A stretch of 64,000 nt of DNA from Xanthobacter agilis (GCF_021730435.1 NZ_JABWGX010000006.1:124001-188000); one strand, 5' to 3'; shown: positions 1-10,204, numbered from the stretch's first letter. The notes: generated by a model from the letters alone, not told the origin. Numbers and translations are program-made.

Positions 1-170
1 ACGCCGCCCTGCGGCTGCTGGGGCGCGCCGAAGCCGGTGAAGCCGCCGAAGATGGAGCCGGTGGTCTGGGCCTGGGCACTGGCCGGCGTGATGAGCGCGA
101 CTGCCGCAAGAGCCAGTGCGGCGCCAAGGAAACCCGTGACCGCGGTACCCTTGGTGGTCGTGGAAGCCAT
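1..170 (-). CDS. N-terminus of a secreted protein (cut by window edge)
   Basis: Reading leftward from an ATG at 168-170, the frame stays open to the window edge. The first ~35 residues form a Sec signal peptide: a short polar and basic start (MASTTTKG), an Ala/Leu/Val-rich core, then a PASAQA cleavage-like site. The mature part begins with a Gly/Phe-rich stretch followed by Gln/Pro (FGGFTGFGAPQQPQ). A purine-rich GAGGG lies about 8 bases before the ATG. It is transcribed divergently from galU. The family cannot be told from 56 residues; only export is supported. Confidence 0.6.
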   Translation of the reverse strand, partial: MASTTTKGTAVTGFLGAALALAAVALITPASAQAQTTGSIFGGFTGFGAPQQPQGG

Positions 171-456
171 CTCGTGAGCCCTCGTCGCGTCTTGCGCCGC
201 CTGATGCGGCTGGTGTGCATGTCGTCCCTACTGGGCGGCCAAGCTGGTTGCGCCACGGTTAACAGAAGCCCGGAATTTATGCCTTTTGGAGGGCGCGGGC
301 GCGTTCGCGGCCGGGGTGTCCCGATGGTTCCCTGCGGTTAGGGAAACATCAACCATGATGCGCCAGATTTCAGCCTGCATTCTGATCGATAGGTGCGCGG
401 CATTCATGCGCCCCGGGGCCGCGCGCCTCCCAAAGAGTTAAGGCGGACTTCACGAC

Positions 457-1341
457 ATGCGTAAGCCCATTCGCAAGGCCATTTTGCCCGTGGCAGGCCT
501 CGGCACCCGCTTTCTTCCGGCCACCAAGGCGGTGCCGAAGGAAATGCTGACCGTGGTGGATCGCCCCATCGTCCAACATGTGGTGGACGAGGCGCGGGCC
601 GCGGGCATCGAGCACATCGTGTTCGTGACCGGGCGCAACAAGGCGGTGATCGAGGATCATTTCGACCGCCAGTTCGAGCTGGAGCGCACCCTGCTGGAGC
701 GCGGCAAGACCAAGGAGCTGGAGCAGCTCGACCGCGACACGCCGAAGGCCGGCACCACCTCCTTCACCCGCCAGCAGCTGCCCCTGGGCCTTGGCCATGC
801 GGTGTGGTGCGCGCGCGACCTCATCGGCGACGAGCCGTTCGCGCTGCTGCTGCCGGACATGTTGCACCGGGCGAAGAACGGCAAGGGCTGCCTCGCCAGC
901 ATGGTGGAAGCCTACAATGAGACCGGCGGCAACGTGCTCTCGGTGTACGAGGTGCCGGACGACCAGACCCACCAATACGGCATCGTCGGCACCGGCGCGT
1001 CGCACGGCAAGGCCCACGCCATCACCCAGATGGTGGAGAAGCCCAAGCCCGGCACCGCGCCGAGCAATCTCGCCATTTCCGGCCGCTACATCCTGCAGCC
1101 CACCATCTTCGACCTGCTCGCCAAGCAGGAGCAGGGCGCCGGCGGCGAGATCCAGCTCACCGATTCCATGCTGAAGCTGAAGGAGACCGAGAGCTTTTAC
1201 GCGGTCACCTTCGACGGCGCCATCTATGACTGCGGCTCCAAGATCGGCTTCCTCATGGCGAACGTTGCCTACGCCCTGTCGCGCCCTGACATCGCCGGCG
1301 ATTTCCGCCTGGCCCTCGACCAGATTCTCGCCCGCGACTGA
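457..1341 (+). CDS. galU: UTP-glucose-1-phosphate uridylyltransferase GalU
   Basis: Makes UDP-glucose from UTP and glucose-1-phosphate in the cytoplasm, a precursor for glycans and, through UDP-glucose dehydrogenase (a ugd gene lies at 44760-45926), for UDP-glucuronate. The 294-residue protein has the usual bacterial GalU length and opens with the nucleotidyltransferase signature LPVAGLGTRFLPATKAVPKE near residues 10-29; the VEKPKPG loop follows near 190. The start is preceded by AAGGCGG about 10 bases upstream. The ~286 bases upstream, shared with the divergent secreted-protein gene, carry no clear -35/-10 pair. The identification is firm. Confidence 0.96.
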   Translation: MRKPIRKAILPVAGLGTRFLPATKAVPKEMLTVVDRPIVQHVVDEARAAGIEHIVFVTGRNKAVIEDHFDRQFELERTLLERGKTKELEQLDRDTPKAGTTSFTRQQLPLGLGHAVWCARDLIGDEPFALLLPDMLHRAKNGKGCLASMVEAYNETGGNVLSVYEVPDDQTHQYGIVGTGASHGKAHAITQMVEKPKPGTAPSNLAISGRYILQPTIFDLLAKQEQGAGGEIQLTDSMLKLKETESFYAVTFDGAIYDCGSKIGFLMANVAYALSRPDIAGDFRLALDQILARD

Positions 1342-1432
1342 TCCTCGGCCGGACCGCCGGCTGTGGCGGCGCCGCGCGCGCCGCCACCATTCGGCCGACT
1401 TCCTGGGTCACAGGAACAGCGATGAGGGAGCG

Positions 1433-2071
1433 ATGAGGATGATGCGTTTCGCGCTGTTGGCTACGGTCCTGGCCCTCGCCATCGTTTCGCCGCGCCCGGC
1501 GGCCGCCCACCCCCATGTGTGGGTGACCATGAAGACCGAGATGGTCTACGGCCCGGACGGAGCCCTTACCGGGCTCCGGCAGGCCTGGACCTTCGACGAC
1601 GCCTTCTCCGCCTTCGCGCTCCAGGGGCTGGAGAGGCGCAAGGACGGCACCTATGGCGACGACGTTCTGAAGCCACTGGCGCAGGTGAATGTGGAGTCGC
1701 TGAAGGAATACGATTATTTCGTCACCGCGAAATCCGCGACGACCAAGCTCGCCTTCAACGAGCCGGTGGATTATTACCTGACCTATGCCGATGATCTGCT
1801 CACCCTACACTTCACCTTGCCGTTGAAGAAGCCGCAGCCGGCCAAGGGGACCGTTTCTGTGGATATTTACGACCCCACCTATTTCATCTCCTTCACCTTT
1901 ACGGAGAAGGATCCGGTGAAGCTGGTGGGGGCCCCGGCGAGCTGCACCGAGCATGTGGTCTCGCCCGAGCAGCAGACGGTTCCGCTTGATGAGAACTTCT
2001 TTGCCAGCCTCAACGCGTCCAGCACGTTCGGCGCCCAATATGCCGATAAGATCACGGTGAAGTGTCCGTGA
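1433..2071 (+). CDS. DUF1007 family periplasmic metal-associated protein
   Basis: A 212-residue exported protein. The ATG at 1433 follows GAGGGAG closely and begins a signal peptide ending near PRPAAA; the frame is open further upstream but only inside galU. The mature protein starts with His-Pro-His-Val-Trp, a His-rich amino end typical of DUF1007 and suited to binding a metal. The family is usually paired with NicO-type nickel/cobalt transporters, and here the stop codon overlaps the start of exactly such a gene. A periplasmic metal-handling partner is therefore likely. The metal is not shown by the sequence. Confidence 0.85.
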   Translation: MRMMRFALLATVLALAIVSPRPAAAHPHVWVTMKTEMVYGPDGALTGLRQAWTFDDAFSAFALQGLERRKDGTYGDDVLKPLAQVNVESLKEYDYFVTAKSATTKLAFNEPVDYYLTYADDLLTLHFTLPLKKPQPAKGTVSVDIYDPTYFISFTFTEKDPVKLVGAPASCTEHVVSPEQQTVPLDENFFASLNASSTFGAQYADKITVKCP

Positions 2072-3126
2072 CGCCCGGCGTCCGGCTTGCTCCGCCTTCG
2101 GCGACGGCCAAGGGAGGGGCGACGTGGGTGGCGACGTGGCTGGCGACCGCGGCGCTCCTGTTGGCGAGCCTTGCCGCGTTCGCGCTGCTGGTGGCGCTGC
2201 TGATGTTTCCCGATTTCGCCTTCGCCCAGGCCCTGGGGCAGGCGGTGAGCCAGGGCGCCAAGGCGACGCCGTTCGGCCTGGGCGGCGGCGCTCCGCCCTC
2301 GGGCATCGGCGGCTACATCATGGCGCGACAGTCCGAATTCTATCATGCCCTGGTGAAGGCGGTGCGCGCGGCCAAGGCGGACGGCCATGGCGCCTTCGTG
2401 CTGGTCGGCCTGTCGTTCGCCTATGGTGCCTTTCACGCGGCCGGGCCGGGCCATGGCAAGGCGGTGATCTCGTCCTATCTCCTGGCCGATGGCGGCACGC
2501 TGCGCCGCGGGGCGGCGCTGTCGCTGGCCGCCGGCATGGTGCAGGCGCTGGGGGCCATCGCCTTTGTGGGCATACTGGCGCTGCTCTTGGGCGCCACAGC
2601 GGTCTCCATGGCGCGGGCGATGAATGTTGTCGAAATTGCCGCTTATGGCGGCATCGCCGTGTTTGGCTTGTATTTGACCTTCGCCAAGGGGCGTGGGCTG
2701 ATGCGGGCCTTGCGCGGCGAGGACCCGCACGGCGCCGATTGTGGCTGCGCGGACACCCATGCGCCGGACCCGGTGCTGTTGGCGCAAGGCGGCTGGCGCC
2801 GGGCGGCGGTGGCGGTGGTGTCCGCCGGCGCGCGGCCGTGTTCCGGCGCCATCCTGGTGCTGACCTTCGCCCTCTCGCAGGGGGTGTTCATGACCGGCGT
2901 GATGTCGGTCTTCGCCATGGGGCTCGGCACGGCCTTTACGGTGACCGCCATCGCCGCCTTGGCGGTGTATGGCAAGCGCCTCGCGGTGCGTCTTGCCGGG
3001 CGCGACAGCCGGTGGGCGGTGATCGCCCGTGGCAGCTTGGAAGTGGGCGCGGCCATTCTGGTGATGCTGTTCGGCCTCGCCTTGCTCACCGGCTATCTGG
3101 AGAGCGAGCGCCTGTTGCCGGGCTGA
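2062..3126 (+). CDS. NicO-family nickel/cobalt transporter (RcnA-like)
   Basis: An integral membrane protein of 354 residues from a GTG start that overlaps the DUF1007 gene by 10 bp, so the two are translationally coupled. Hydrophobic segments lie near residues 25-50, 110-130, 150-180, 190-205, 265-300 and 320-345. The signature HAAGPGHGKAV (about 125-135) and GARPCSGAI (about 255) match the NicO/HoxN-like export family. The loop between them (EDPHGADCGCADTH) carries His, Asp and Cys residues suited to metal binding. Likely role: Ni(II)/Co(II) movement across the inner membrane with the DUF1007 protein. Direction and metal are inference. Confidence 0.85.
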   Translation: MSVTPGVRLAPPSATAKGGATWVATWLATAALLLASLAAFALLVALLMFPDFAFAQALGQAVSQGAKATPFGLGGGAPPSGIGGYIMARQSEFYHALVKAVRAAKADGHGAFVLVGLSFAYGAFHAAGPGHGKAVISSYLLADGGTLRRGAALSLAAGMVQALGAIAFVGILALLLGATAVSMARAMNVVEIAAYGGIAVFGLYLTFAKGRGLMRALRGEDPHGADCGCADTHAPDPVLLAQGGWRRAAVAVVSAGARPCSGAILVLTFALSQGVFMTGVMSVFAMGLGTAFTVTAIAALAVYGKRLAVRLAGRDSRWAVIARGSLEVGAAILVMLFGLALLTGYLESERLLPG

Positions 3127-3378
3127 TCGGCCGCGCTGCACCGCAAGCGGCCTTCGCCTGGAACATATTGCGCCGCCGTGGGTTTTATCCCGCGTTGCGC
3201 CAAAATGCGTCACGCCCGTTTTCCGGGCAATTTCCTTGCGCCATGGCATGAAACAACGAAATTGCAGGGTGCGACACTTCGTGTCAGCCTAAAGTTGAAC
3301 GGCTGAGGGCTGCTGTTCCGGCAGGTCCGCCGCTGCCGGCGCGGCGCCGCGACAACAGCCGGCACGGAGGCGCCCCCC

Positions 3379-6300
3379 ATGGCCTTGAAGTCCGTCTCCC
3401 TCGACGACAAATACGACCTTGCCCAGGAGCGGGTGTTCGTCTCGGGCACCCAGGCGCTGGTGCGCCTCGCCTTGATGCAGAAAGAGCGCGACCGCCGCGC
3501 CGGGCTGAACACCGCGGGCTACGTGACGGGCTATCGCGGCTCGCCCCTCGGTGGGCTGGACCAGCAGTTCCTGCGCGCCGAAAAGGTGCTGAAGGCGAAC
3601 GCCGTCACCTTCCAATCCGGTCTCAACGAGGATCTGGCGGCCACCGCCCTGTGGGGCTCCCAGCAGGCGGAACTGCGCGGCGAGGGGCGGTTCGACGGGG
3701 TGTTCGGCCTCTGGTACGGCAAGGGGCCGGGGGTGGACCGTTCCGGCGACGTATTCCGCCACGCCAACAATGCGGGCACCTCGAAGCATGGCGGTGTGCT
3801 GGCCCTGATGGGCGACGACCACACCTGCGAATCGTCCACCACCGCCCACCAGAGCGAGTTCCACTTCGTGGACGTGATGATGCCGGTGCTGAACCCCGCC
3901 GGGGTGCAGGAGATCCTCGATTACGGGCTCTACGGCTGGGCGCTCTCGCGCTTTTCCGGGGCCTGGGTGGGGCTCAAGGCGGTGAAGGACACCATCGAAT
4001 CCACCGCCATCGTGGATGGGCGCCTGGACCGGATCGCGATCACTCCTCCCGCCGATTTCGCCATGCCGCCGGGCGGGCTCAACATTCGCCTCGGCGATAC
4101 GCCCATCGCCCAGGAGGAGCGGCTGCAGGAGTTCAAGCGCGACGCGGTGGTCGCCTTCCTGCGGGCGAACACGCTCAACCGCTTCATCACCTCGGGCGGG
4201 CCGCATGCGCGCATCGGCATCGCCACCGTGGGCAAGAGCTATCTCGACCTGCGCCTTGCCCTCGACGAGCTGGGTATCGACGAGGTGCGGGCCAATGATC
4301 TGGGCATCCGCATCTGGAAGGTGGGCTGCCCCTGGCCGCTGGAGACGCAGGGGCTGATGGCGTTCGCCCGCGGGCTCGACCTTGTCATGGTGGTGGAGGA
4401 GAAGCGTTCGCTCATCGAGGTGCAGGTGCGCGAGGAATTGTACGGCACCGCCAACCAGCCCCGCTGCATCGGCAAGAAGGACGAGGCCGGCCGCTGGCTG
4501 TTTCCGGTGAAGGGCGCCCTTGATCCCAACGACATCGCCATCGCGCTCGGCAAGCGCCTGCTCGCCTATGGGCCGATCCCGGACATCGCCGCCCGCGTGG
4601 CGCAGCTGGAGGAGGCGCAGAAGGCGCTCGCCGCCACCCAGGATGTGGCCACCCGCATCCCCTATTTCTGTTCCGGCTGCCCGCACAACTCCTCCACCAA
4701 GGTGCCGCGGGGCATGCGCGCCTATGCCGGCATCGGCTGCCATTACATGGTGCAGTGGATGGACCGGGAGACCACCGGCTTCACCCAGATGGGCGGCGAG
4801 GGCGCCAATTGGATCGGCGAGGCGCCCTTTTCCAAGCGCGCCCATGTGTTTCAGAACCTGGGTGACGGCACCTACAACCACTCGGGCTATCTTGCATTGC
4901 GCGCCGCCTGCGCGGCCAAGGTGAACGTCACCTACAAGATCCTGTTCAACGACGCGGTGGCCATGACCGGCGGCCAGCGCCACGATGGCGACCTCACGGT
5001 ACCCGTCATCGCCCGCCAGGTGGCGGCGGAGGGCGTGGAGCGGGTGGTGGTGGTTACCGACGAGCCCGGCAAGTATCCGGCCGGCACCTTTTGGCCGGCG
5101 GGGCTCACCATCCATCACCGCGACGAATTGGACGCGGTGCAGCGGGAGCTCGCGGCCATCCCCAGCGTCACCGTGCTCATTTATGACCAGACCTGCGCGG
5201 CGGAAAAGCGCCGTCGTCGCAAGCGCGGCGCGTTCGCGGACCCGGACCGGCGCGTCATCATCAACGAGCGGGTGTGCGAGGGTTGCGGCGATTGCGGGGT
5301 GAAATCCAACTGCGTTTCGGTGCAGCCGCTGGAAACCGAGTGGGGGCGCAAGCGCGAGATCGACCAATCGTCCTGCAATAAGGATTTCTCCTGCGTGGGC
5401 GGCTTCTGCCCCTCGTTCGTCACCGTGCACGGCGCCAGTCCGCGGAAGGTGGAGGCGGCGGCCACGGGCGCCACCGACTGGCCAGCGCTGCCGGAGCCGG
5501 CGCTTCCCGAGATCCACGGCACCTATTCCATTATCGCCACCGGCGTGGGCGGCACCGGGGTCGTCACCATCGGCGCCATTCTGGGCATGGCGGCGCATCT
5601 GGAAGGCAAGGCCTGCGGCATGATCGATATGGCCGGCCTCGCCCAGAAGGGCGGGGCGGTCTACAGCCACATCCGTCTCGCCAACGACCCGGCCGCCATC
5701 ACCGCCATCCGGGTGCCGGCGCGCGGCGCGGATGTGGTGCTGGGCGGCGACATGGTGGTGGCGGGCACGCGCAAGGTATTGGCGGCGGTGAAGCCCGGCG
5801 CGACCCTGGTGGTGGTGAATACCCATGAGGTGCTGCCCGGCGATTTCACCCGAAACGCCGATTATGCCCTGCCCACCGCGCGCATCCGGCGCACCATCGC
5901 CGAGGCGGCGGGCGCCGCCAACACCCACTTCATCGCGGCCAGCCGGCTGGCGACCGCCCTGTTCGGCCATGCGCTGGCGCAGAACATTTTCCTGCTGGGC
6001 TATGCCTACCAATATGGCGCGTTGCCGGTGTCGGCGGCGGCGCTGGAGCGGGCCATCGCGCTCAATGGCGAGGCGGTGGCCATGAACCAGGCCGCCTTTC
6101 TGTGGGGCCGCCGCGCCGCCCATGATCCCGCTGCGGTGGAGGCCCTTGCCGCCCCGAAAGGCGGGATCGCCAGCGATGCCCGTCGCCTGTCCGGGAGCCT
6201 CGACGAGATCATCGCACGCCGGGTGGAGGAGCTGACGCGCTACCAGGACGCGGCCTATGCCGCTCGCTATCAGGCGCTGGTGAGCCGGGCTCGCCGCCGC

Positions 6301-6858
6301 GAGGCACAGGCCGCGCCGGGCCGCGCGGGGCTGACCGAGGCGGTGGCGCGCAACCTGTTCAAGCTCATGGCCTACAAGGACGAATACGAGGTGGCGCGGC
6401 TCTATGCCGATGGGGCGTTCGCGCGGCAGGTGGCGGCGGCGTTCGAGGGGAAGCTGCGGTTCGAGTTCCACCTCGCCCCGCCGTTGTTCGCCCGTCCCGA
6501 TCCGGCGACCGGGGAGCCCCGAAAACTCCGCTTCGGCCCCTGGATGCTCAAGGCGCTGGGCGTGCTCGCCACGTTCAAGGGCCTGCGTGGCGGGGCCTTC
6601 GACCCCTTCGGCCACAGTGCCGAGCGGCGCACCGAGCGGGCCTTGATCGCCGATTATGAGCGGCTGATGGACGAGGTGCTCCGCGTGCTTGATCGCGACA
6701 ACCATGCGGTCGCGGTGGCGCTCGCCTCGATCCCGGAGAAGATCCGCGGCTATGGTCCGGTGAAGGCGCGCCATCTCGCGGCGGCGAAGGCGGAGGAAGC
6801 GGACTTGCTCGCGCGCTTCCGCGCACCGCCGCAACCGCAAGCCGAGGCGGCGGAATAG
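3379..6858 (+). CDS. Fused indolepyruvate ferredoxin oxidoreductase
   Basis: A single 1159-residue protein combining the thiamin-diphosphate half (IorA-like) and the gamma half (IorB-like) of a 2-oxoacid:ferredoxin oxidoreductase, which decarboxylates aryl-pyruvates to acyl-CoA with reduction of ferredoxin. Order: N-terminal pyrimidine-binding region (GYRGSPLGGLD near 50-60), ThDP region with the MTGGQRHDGD segment near 525-535, a Cys-rich iron-sulfur stretch near 630-680 (CxxCxxCx5C plus three further Cys), then the gamma domain with GVGGTGVVTIG near 720-730. The ATG at 3379 follows GGAGG about 8 bases upstream. It stands alone, with no partner ferredoxin gene nearby. The exact substrate is not certain. 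Confidence 0.93.
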   Translation: MALKSVSLDDKYDLAQERVFVSGTQALVRLALMQKERDRRAGLNTAGYVTGYRGSPLGGLDQQFLRAEKVLKANAVTFQSGLNEDLAATALWGSQQAELRGEGRFDGVFGLWYGKGPGVDRSGDVFRHANNAGTSKHGGVLALMGDDHTCESSTTAHQSEFHFVDVMMPVLNPAGVQEILDYGLYGWALSRFSGAWVGLKAVKDTIESTAIVDGRLDRIAITPPADFAMPPGGLNIRLGDTPIAQEERLQEFKRDAVVAFLRANTLNRFITSGGPHARIGIATVGKSYLDLRLALDELGIDEVRANDLGIRIWKVGCPWPLETQGLMAFARGLDLVMVVEEKRSLIEVQVREELYGTANQPRCIGKKDEAGRWLFPVKGALDPNDIAIALGKRLLAYGPIPDIAARVAQLEEAQKALAATQDVATRIPYFCSGCPHNSSTKVPRGMRAYAGIGCHYMVQWMDRETTGFTQMGGEGANWIGEAPFSKRAHVFQNLGDGTYNHSGYLALRAACAAKVNVTYKILFNDAVAMTGGQRHDGDLTVPVIARQVAAEGVERVVVVTDEPGKYPAGTFWPAGLTIHHRDELDAVQRELAAIPSVTVLIYDQTCAAEKRRRRKRGAFADPDRRVIINERVCEGCGDCGVKSNCVSVQPLETEWGRKREIDQSSCNKDFSCVGGFCPSFVTVHGASPRKVEAAATGATDWPALPEPALPEIHGTYSIIATGVGGTGVVTIGAILGMAAHLEGKACGMIDMAGLAQKGGAVYSHIRLANDPAAITAIRVPARGADVVLGGDMVVAGTRKVLAAVKPGATLVVVNTHEVLPGDFTRNADYALPTARIRRTIAEAAGAANTHFIAASRLATALFGHALAQNIFLLGYAYQYGALPVSAAALERAIALNGEAVAMNQAAFLWGRRAAHDPAAVEALAAPKGGIASDARRLSGSLDEIIARRVEELTRYQDAAYAARYQALVSRARRREAQAAPGRAGLTEAVARNLFKLMAYKDEYEVARLYADGAFARQVAAAFEGKLRFEFHLAPPLFARPDPATGEPRKLRFGPWMLKALGVLATFKGLRGGAFDPFGHSAERRTERALIADYERLMDEVLRVLDRDNHAVAVALASIPEKIRGYGPVKARHLAAAKAEEADLLARFRAPPQPQAEAAE

Positions 6859-7230
6859 GGCGGGGTGCCCGCCCCAAGTGCCTCGTTCCGCCTGTCGCGG
6901 GCGGAAAGACACCTTTGCCGGCGGGCCGCGCAATCATCTGCGCGCGCCGCCTCCCCGACCCGGCCCTTTGCCCGGCGGCCGCGGGGAGGGGCGGGCGGGA
7001 AAGTGCTGCGGGCGCTGGAAAATCGCGCGTCCCTGACGGGCGCGGGCACCGGCGGCGGCGCGCCGGGCCGTGCTCGGCGGTGTCCGGCCCCGATCGGCCG
7101 GCGGATCGGCGGACCCCGCCGACGCCGCGAGACTCGCGTTGCGCGGGCCGCCGACCCGTGCGATGCCGCCGGCCTGCCGCTGCCGTGGACGGAACCCGAG
7201 ACGCGGCACCTGCCTTCCGAGGACCGCTTC
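6859..7230. other. 372-bp intergenic region, no gene seen
   Basis: Between the oxidoreductase and the M20 peptidase. It is extremely GC-rich. A frame in register with the downstream gene stays open through most of it, but the implied protein is Arg/Ala/Pro-rich low-complexity sequence unlike the M20 family, so it is best read as leader or spacer. I see no clear promoter, terminator or RNA gene. Confidence 0.5.
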
Positions 7231-8460
7231 ATGACCCCGACCGATGCCGATTCGCTGCGCCGTCTCATCGCCGAACGGGCCGACGACCAGCGCCGTTTCC
7301 TGGCCGAGCTGGTGAAGGTGCCGTCCGATAATCCGCCGGGCGATTGCGCCCCCCATGCCGCGCGGGCGGCCGAGCTGCTGGAGGGCCTCGGCTTCACCGT
7401 GGAGCGTCACCGCGTGCCGGAAGAAACCGTGAGGGCGGCGGGCATGATCTCGGTGACCAATCTCATCGTGCGCCACCGTTTCGGCGAAGGCCCCACCATC
7501 GCCCTCAATGCCCATGGCGACGTGGTGCCCCCCGGCGAGGGCTGGACCCACGACCCTTACGGCGCCGAGGTGGTGGACGGGGTGATGTATGGCCGTGGCG
7601 TCGCGGTCTCGAAGTCCGATTTCGCCACCTATGCCTTCGCCCTCGACGCGCTGAAGCGCTCGGGCCTGCCGCTCAAGGGCACGGTGGAGCTGCATTTCAC
7701 CTATGATGAGGAGATCGGCGGCGAGATCGGGCCGGGATGGATCCTGGCCCAGGGCCTCACCAAGCCGGATTATGCCATTTCCGCCGGCTTCAGCTATGGC
7801 GTGGTGTGGGCCCACAACGGGTGCCTGCATCTGGAGGTGGAGGTGACGGGCCGGTCCGCCCACGCCGCCATTCCCGCGACCGGCATCGACGCCCTGGAGG
7901 CGGCGACGCACATCCTCTCAGGCCTCTATGCCTATCGCGACACGCTGAGGGGCAAGGTCTCGGAGGTGGCGGGCATTGGCGCGCCGCAGCTCAATGTGGG
8001 GCTCATCGCGGGCGGCATCAACACCAATGTGGTGCCGGACCGTGTCACCTTCCGCCTCGACCGGCGGATCGTGCCGGGCGAAAGCGTGGAGCAGGTGGAT
8101 GCGCAGGTGCGCGCGGTGATCGCCGGCGCGGCGGCGGATTTTCCGAAGGCGCGCGTGGCGGTCAAGCGCATCCTGCTGGCCCGGCCGCTGGTGCCGGACG
8201 CCGGCGCGCGGCATCTGGCGCAGATCCTCTGCCGCAACGCCTCCGCCGTGGTGGGGGAGGAGGTGCGCCCCACCGGCGTGCCGCTCTATACCGATGCGCG
8301 GCTTTACGCGGAAGCCGGCGTGCCGGTGGTGCTCTATGGCGCCGGCCCCCACACCATCGAGGAGGCCAACGGCCATCGGGCCGACGAGAACTTGCGCCTG
8401 ACCGACCTCGACAAGGCCACCGAGGTCATCGCGCGGACGCTTCAGGATCTGCTGGCCTGA
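7231..8460 (+). CDS. M20-family amidohydrolase/peptidase
   Basis: A 409-residue ArgE/DapE/CPG2-type hydrolase. The ATG at 7231 follows CCGAGGA about 8 bases upstream and starts where M20 homology begins. The first metal motif is AHGDVVPPG with His95 and Asp97; the next carboxylate motif is DEEIGGE (about 159-165). The segment that in typical members reads GRGxxDMKGG is here GRGVAVSKSD (121-130), so the usual metal-bridging Asp is Val126. The dimerisation-domain His lies in GRSAHAAIP. The C-terminal metal ligand is probably His in GAGPHTIEEANG. Substrate unknown. A strong hairpin closes the gene 20 bp downstream. Confidence 0.85.
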   Translation: MTPTDADSLRRLIAERADDQRRFLAELVKVPSDNPPGDCAPHAARAAELLEGLGFTVERHRVPEETVRAAGMISVTNLIVRHRFGEGPTIALNAHGDVVPPGEGWTHDPYGAEVVDGVMYGRGVAVSKSDFATYAFALDALKRSGLPLKGTVELHFTYDEEIGGEIGPGWILAQGLTKPDYAISAGFSYGVVWAHNGCLHLEVEVTGRSAHAAIPATGIDALEAATHILSGLYAYRDTLRGKVSEVAGIGAPQLNVGLIAGGINTNVVPDRVTFRLDRRIVPGESVEQVDAQVRAVIAGAAADFPKARVAVKRILLARPLVPDAGARHLAQILCRNASAVVGEEVRPTGVPLYTDARLYAEAGVPVVLYGAGPHTIEEANGHRADENLRLTDLDKATEVIARTLQDLLA

Positions 8461-8480
8461 CGGACCTGCGCGGTGTTTGG

Positions 8481-8511
8481 GCCTCATGCCGGGATTTTCC
8501 CGGCATGAGGC
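8481..8511. terminator. Bidirectional terminator between M20 gene and hisS
   Basis: A perfect 14-bp inverted repeat (8481-8494 with 8498-8511) around a TTT loop, sitting between two convergent genes: 20 bp after the M20 stop and 4 bp before the hisS stop. The stem is GC-rich, but T tracts beyond the stem are poor on both sides, so the efficiency of termination is inferred. Confidence 0.75.
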
Positions 8512-8515
8512 TCTA

Positions 8516-10045
8516 TCAGTCGTCGAGGCCGAGGGTGGGGGCGGCGCGGCGCTCCAGCACGTCGCGGATGGCGGCGACAAGCTCCTCTTCCTTCACCGCG
8601 AACTGGGCCGGGCGGGCGGCGCGGTATTCGGCATTGTCGGCGATGGAGGCGGCGATCTTGGCGCCTTCCACCAGATCCTTGACCTGCACCTCGCCGGCGG
8701 CCTTCTCGTTGGACCCCTGGATGATGACGGCCGGGGCGCCGCGCTTGTCGGCATATTTCATCTGCGCCTTCATGCCGCCGCCGCCCTGGTACATCTCGGC
8801 GCGGATGCCGTTGGCGCGCAGGTCCGACACCATCTTCATGTAATCGGCGATGCGGGACGGCTCCTTGTCCATGGTGAGCACCACCACCGGGCCGACCTCG
8901 GCGTCGCTGTCCATCTTGCCGAGGGCGGCCAGCGCCGAGAGCAGGCGCGACACGCCGATGGAGAAGCCCGTGGCCGGCACCTTCTCGCCCCGGAAGCGGG
9001 CCACCAGCCCGTCATAGCGCCCGCCGCCCGCCACCGAGCCGAAGCGCACCGGGCGACCGGCCTCGTCCTTGATCTCGAAGGTCAGTTCGGCCTCGTAGAC
9101 GGGGCCGGTATAGTATTCGAGGCCGCGCACCACGGACGGGTCGATCTTCACCCGGTCCTCATAGCCGGCGGCGGCCACCAGCATGCGGATGTCGTTCAGT
9201 TCCGCCATGCCCTCCAGGAACGCGGCGTTGCTGGCCAGCAATGCGGCCAGCTCCACATCGCCGTCGAGCTCCACCTTCACCCCGTCGGCGTCGGCGCAAA
9301 CGCCGGCGCCGGTGAGCATGGCGAGCACCACGGCGGCCTGCCGTTCACTCAGCCCCGCGCCCTTGGTGAAGTCGCCGCTCTCGTCCTTGCGGCCGGTACC
9401 CAAGAGCAGCGCCACGCCCTCGACGCCGAATTTGTCGAACTTGTCGATGGCGCGCAGCACGGTGAGGCGGCGCCCGGCATTCTCCTCGCCACCGAGGCCG
9501 ATGGCCTCCAGCACGCCGTCGAGCACCTTGCGGTTGTTGACGCGGATCACGAAATCGCCGCGCGGCACGCCCACCGCCTCCAGCGCGTCGGCGGCCATCA
9601 TGCAGATCTCCGCGTCGGCCGAGACCGAGGGCGCGCCCACCGTGTCGGCGTCGCACTGCATGAACTGGCGGAAGCGCCCCGGGCCGGGCTTCTCATTGCG
9701 AAACACATAGCCGGCGCGGTGCGAGCGGTAGGGCTTGGGCAAAGCGTCGAAATGTTCGGCCACATAGCGGGCGAGCGGCGCCGTGAGATCATAGCGCAGC
9801 GACAGCCACTGCTCGTCGTCGTCCTGGAAGGAGAAGACGCCGGCGTTGGGGCGGTCCTGGTCGGGCAGGAACTTGCCGAGCGCGTCGGTATATTCAAAGG
9901 CCGGGGTTTCCAGCGCCTCGAACCCGTACAGGGCATAGACCGCGCGGATCTTGGCCAGCATGGCATGGGTGGCGGCAAGCTCCGCGCCGGTACGGTCGGC
10001 AAGGCCGCGCGGCAGGCGGGCCTTCGGCTTCAGATCTTTCGCCAT
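8516..10045 (-). CDS. hisS: Histidyl-tRNA synthetase
   Basis: Class II aminoacyl-tRNA synthetase charging tRNA-His; 509 residues, longer than the ~420 of the E. coli enzyme, as usual in many alphaproteobacteria. Visible are class II motif 2 ([14 protein letters not shown]), the histidine-binding loop [12 protein letters not shown], and [10 protein letters not shown] before the anticodon-binding domain. The ATG at 10045 has GAAGAG about 6 bases upstream; an in-frame TTG four codons earlier is less likely. Convergent with the M20 gene. Confidence 0.96.
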   Translation of the reverse strand: MAKDLKPKARLPRGLADRTGAELAATHAMLAKIRAVYALYGFEALETPAFEYTDALGKFLPDQDRPNAGVFSFQDDDEQWLSLRYDLTAPLARYVAEHFDALPKPYRSHRAGYVFRNEKPGPGRFRQFMQCDADTVGAPSVSADAEICMMAADALEAVGVPRGDFVIRVNNRKVLDGVLEAIGLGGEENAGRRLTVLRAIDKFDKFGVEGVALLLGTGRKDESGDFTKGAGLSERQAAVVLAMLTGAGVCADADGVKVELDGDVELAALLASNAAFLEGMAELNDIRMLVAAAGYEDRVKIDPSVVRGLEYYTGPVYEAELTFEIKDEAGRPVRFGSVAGGGRYDGLVARFRGEKVPATGFSIGVSRLLSALAALGKMDSDAEVGPVVVLTMDKEPSRIADYMKMVSDLRANGIRAEMYQGGGGMKAQMKYADKRGAPAVIIQGSNEKAAGEVQVKDLVEGAKIAASIADNAEYRAARPAQFAVKEEELVAAIRDVLERRAAPTLGLDD

Positions 10046-10204
10046 GGCACTCTTCAACGCTCGTGTTCGAATAGGGATCGTCCCGGCGTCTTAGAGGACG
10101 GGACCTTGCCCCGCAAGGCGGCGCCGCGCCGGAGCGAACCTGCTTGGCGCCGCCGGAAGACCGAGGCCGGCGGCATCAGGTCCGCGCGGCGCTCTGGCCT
10201 GGCC

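Noticed and set aside
1363-1387. 9-bp GC hairpin between galU and the DUF1007 gene, considered as a terminator
   Set aside because: No T tract follows and such stems are frequent by chance in this GC-rich DNA.
3289-6933. Very long minus-strand open frame opposite the indolepyruvate oxidoreductase
   Set aside because: Mirror of a strongly coding plus-strand gene; the translation is His/Arg/Gly-rich with no family. Long antisense frames are usual at this GC content.
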